A DNA stretch of 12,394 nt, from assembly GCA_001795235.1 (NCBI GenBank), contig MGNZ01000036.1, positions 592-12,985 of the forward strand, given 5' to 3'. The position numbers and the translations under genes were made by a program. Positions 11,536 to 12,394 of the stretch are shown here, piece by piece. This DNA comes from Chloroflexi bacterium RBG_16_64_32. GTDB lineage: Bacteria; Chloroflexota; Dehalococcoidia; SM23-28-2; RBG-16-64-32. Numbering within the stretch: the first letter of the stretch is position 1; each line of letters begins with the position of its first letter. Under the pieces are notes generated by a model that saw only the letters and a list, made by a program, of their open reading frames with translations, had not been told where the DNA came from and made no database searches.

Positions 11536-12394
11536 CCGCCTGCCTCACCGATTGAACGAACCCAGTCTTCAAACAGGTAATCGTCCACTTCTGAAAAGGA
11601 AGGAATCCAGCCATCGATCCGTCCAGAATTATCCATAGGCAGGCGATTAACTTTGGTCCCATATCTTGTCTTCTCGCAGTTCAAGACGGCCACCTGACCA
11701 GGGGGAATCAGGCCTGCGCGCACCTGTTTGCATATTCCAAGCAAGAGGTAGTGACTATGGGTACTGACCACGAGCTGAACGCCCCGGCTCGCCGCACGTG
11801 CCAAGTACTCGCCAGCGGCCACTTGAGCGAGCGGATGTAGGCTGATTTCGGGCTCCTCGGTTAGGAGGATCCTATCTTTGTCCGATGCCAGCGAGTGTAC
11901 GAGTATGGGAAAGAACTGGCGGGTTCCTAGACTTGCGAGATGAAACGGTAACCTTACCCCCCGAGGTCCAATGGCAGCGTCGACAAAGTGCATATCTTCA
12001 GGATCCTCTATTAGCCTACTCCAATCCACCCCGAACAGCTCCCGGCCCATCTTCACCAATTCATCGGACTTGGATCCGTTCCGGCCGATCTGCTTCAGTG
12101 CAAGTACGAGCTGTTTCCCGACGAGCAAGTCTTGCTCCTCCACTTCCATTGACTGAGTGTCGATGTCGGGCCGGATCAGCCTATCCGTCGAAATGAATCT
12201 TATTCGAGCGACAGTCTCAACTAGGCTACGGGCACCTCCCTTGCGGGTGGGTGAGCTTGTAAGACCTACGTAAGGCCTCTTGCGTTCTGGCGACCAGTCT
12301 AGCTTGACCGTGCCCAGATCCCTTGAGGCAAAGTCAGCGCGTGGAAAGGTGCCAAGCGATAGCCGTACCAAAACTAACGGATAGCGCGTGAAGG
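11532..12394 (-). CDS. ABC/OLD-like AAA ATPase (partial, N-terminus beyond window)
   Basis: The frame is open to the right edge, so the true start and the Walker A loop lie outside. A TTG at 12371 is only an internal codon. Seen here are a signature-like LASLGTRQFFPIL (about 11939-11900), Walker B with catalytic Glu (RILLTEEPEISLHP, about 11876-11832) and a His switch VVSTHSHYLL (about 11771-11742). This set is diagnostic of the AAA_15/AAA_21 ABC-type ATPases related to SMC/RecF and OLD proteins, many of which work in phage defence. The region before the signature is helical and would be the arm or lid insertion. No TOPRIM nuclease domain follows; the protein ends shortly after. A separate PIN gene overlaps its stop, suggesting that the nuclease is supplied in trans. 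Confidence 0.85.
   Translation of the reverse strand, partial: FTRYPLVLVRLSLGTFPRADFASRDLGTVKLDWSPERKRPYVGLTSSPTRKGGARSLVETVARIRFISTDRLIRPDIDTQSMEVEEQDLLVGKQLVLALKQIGRNGSKSDELVKMGRELFGVDWSRLIEDPEDMHFVDAAIGPRGVRLPFHLASLGTRQFFPILVHSLASDKDRILLTEEPEISLHPLAQVAAGEYLARAASRGVQLVVSTHSHYLLLGICKQVRAGLIPPGQVAVLNCEKTRYGTKVNRLPMDNSGRIDGWIPSFSEVDDYLFEDWVRSIGEAGG

Noticed and set aside
1..12394. CRISPR arrays, insertion sequences or phage attachment sites
   Set aside because: No regularly spaced direct repeats, no transposase frames and no tRNA-end duplications were seen on either strand.

Overview
The window is GC-rich bacterial chromosome, and every supported gene lies on the minus strand, so gene order runs from high to low coordinates. 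The protein set looks like a Chloroflexota bacterium, probably of Dehalococcoidia type. The clues are high GC, frequent GTG/TTG starts with AGGAGG-type ribosome sites, and a tuf-rpmG-secE-nusG-rplK-rplA-rplJ-rplL cluster not followed by rpoB. The lineage is an inference from synteny and protein style, not from an alignment.

Region 1 (12394-11104) is compositionally different, visibly more AT-rich than the rest. It holds the C-terminal part of an ABC-type/OLD-like AAA ATPase that runs off the window edge, overlapping by ATGA with a small PIN-domain nuclease gene. This two-gene cassette is the best candidate for an undescribed system, possibly anti-phage defence or toxin-like. It sits directly upstream of ispF.

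Region 2 (11085-8394) is housekeeping: ispF (isoprenoid MEP pathway), cysE (serine O-acetyltransferase) and cysS (cysteinyl-tRNA synthetase). The cysE-cysS pair links cysteine synthesis to its use. The ispF-cysE gap of about 170 bases is rich in hairpins and has a possible Cys-containing leader ORF.

Region 3 (8368-4056) starts with a clear promoter (TTGACT-18-TATACT). It is followed by tRNA-Thr(UGU), tRNA-Tyr(GUA), tRNA-Thr(GGU), an unannotated 37-residue ORF, tuf, rpmG, secE, nusG, rplK and rplA. The tRNA order matches the classical thrU-tyrU-(glyT)-thrT-tufB arrangement of Escherichia coli without the glycine tRNA. Spacings and ATGA overlaps indicate one transcription unit for translation and secretion functions.

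Region 4 (4045-2862) is the L10 leader RNA, a set of palindromes, rplJ and rplL. The leader contains an 11-base segment perfectly complementary to one arm of a hairpin near the rplJ ribosome site, which may form a regulatory switch.

Region 5 (2803-1) carries a zinc-finger/transmembrane/LysM protein where rpoB is often found, then radC, a TIM-barrel amidohydrolase, a 47-residue small ORF and the start of a Cof-type HAD phosphatase cut by the window edge. Tight spacings (1-40 bases) suggest co-transcription. No gene-free stretch exceeds 300 bases, and no CRISPR array, insertion sequence or rRNA was seen.
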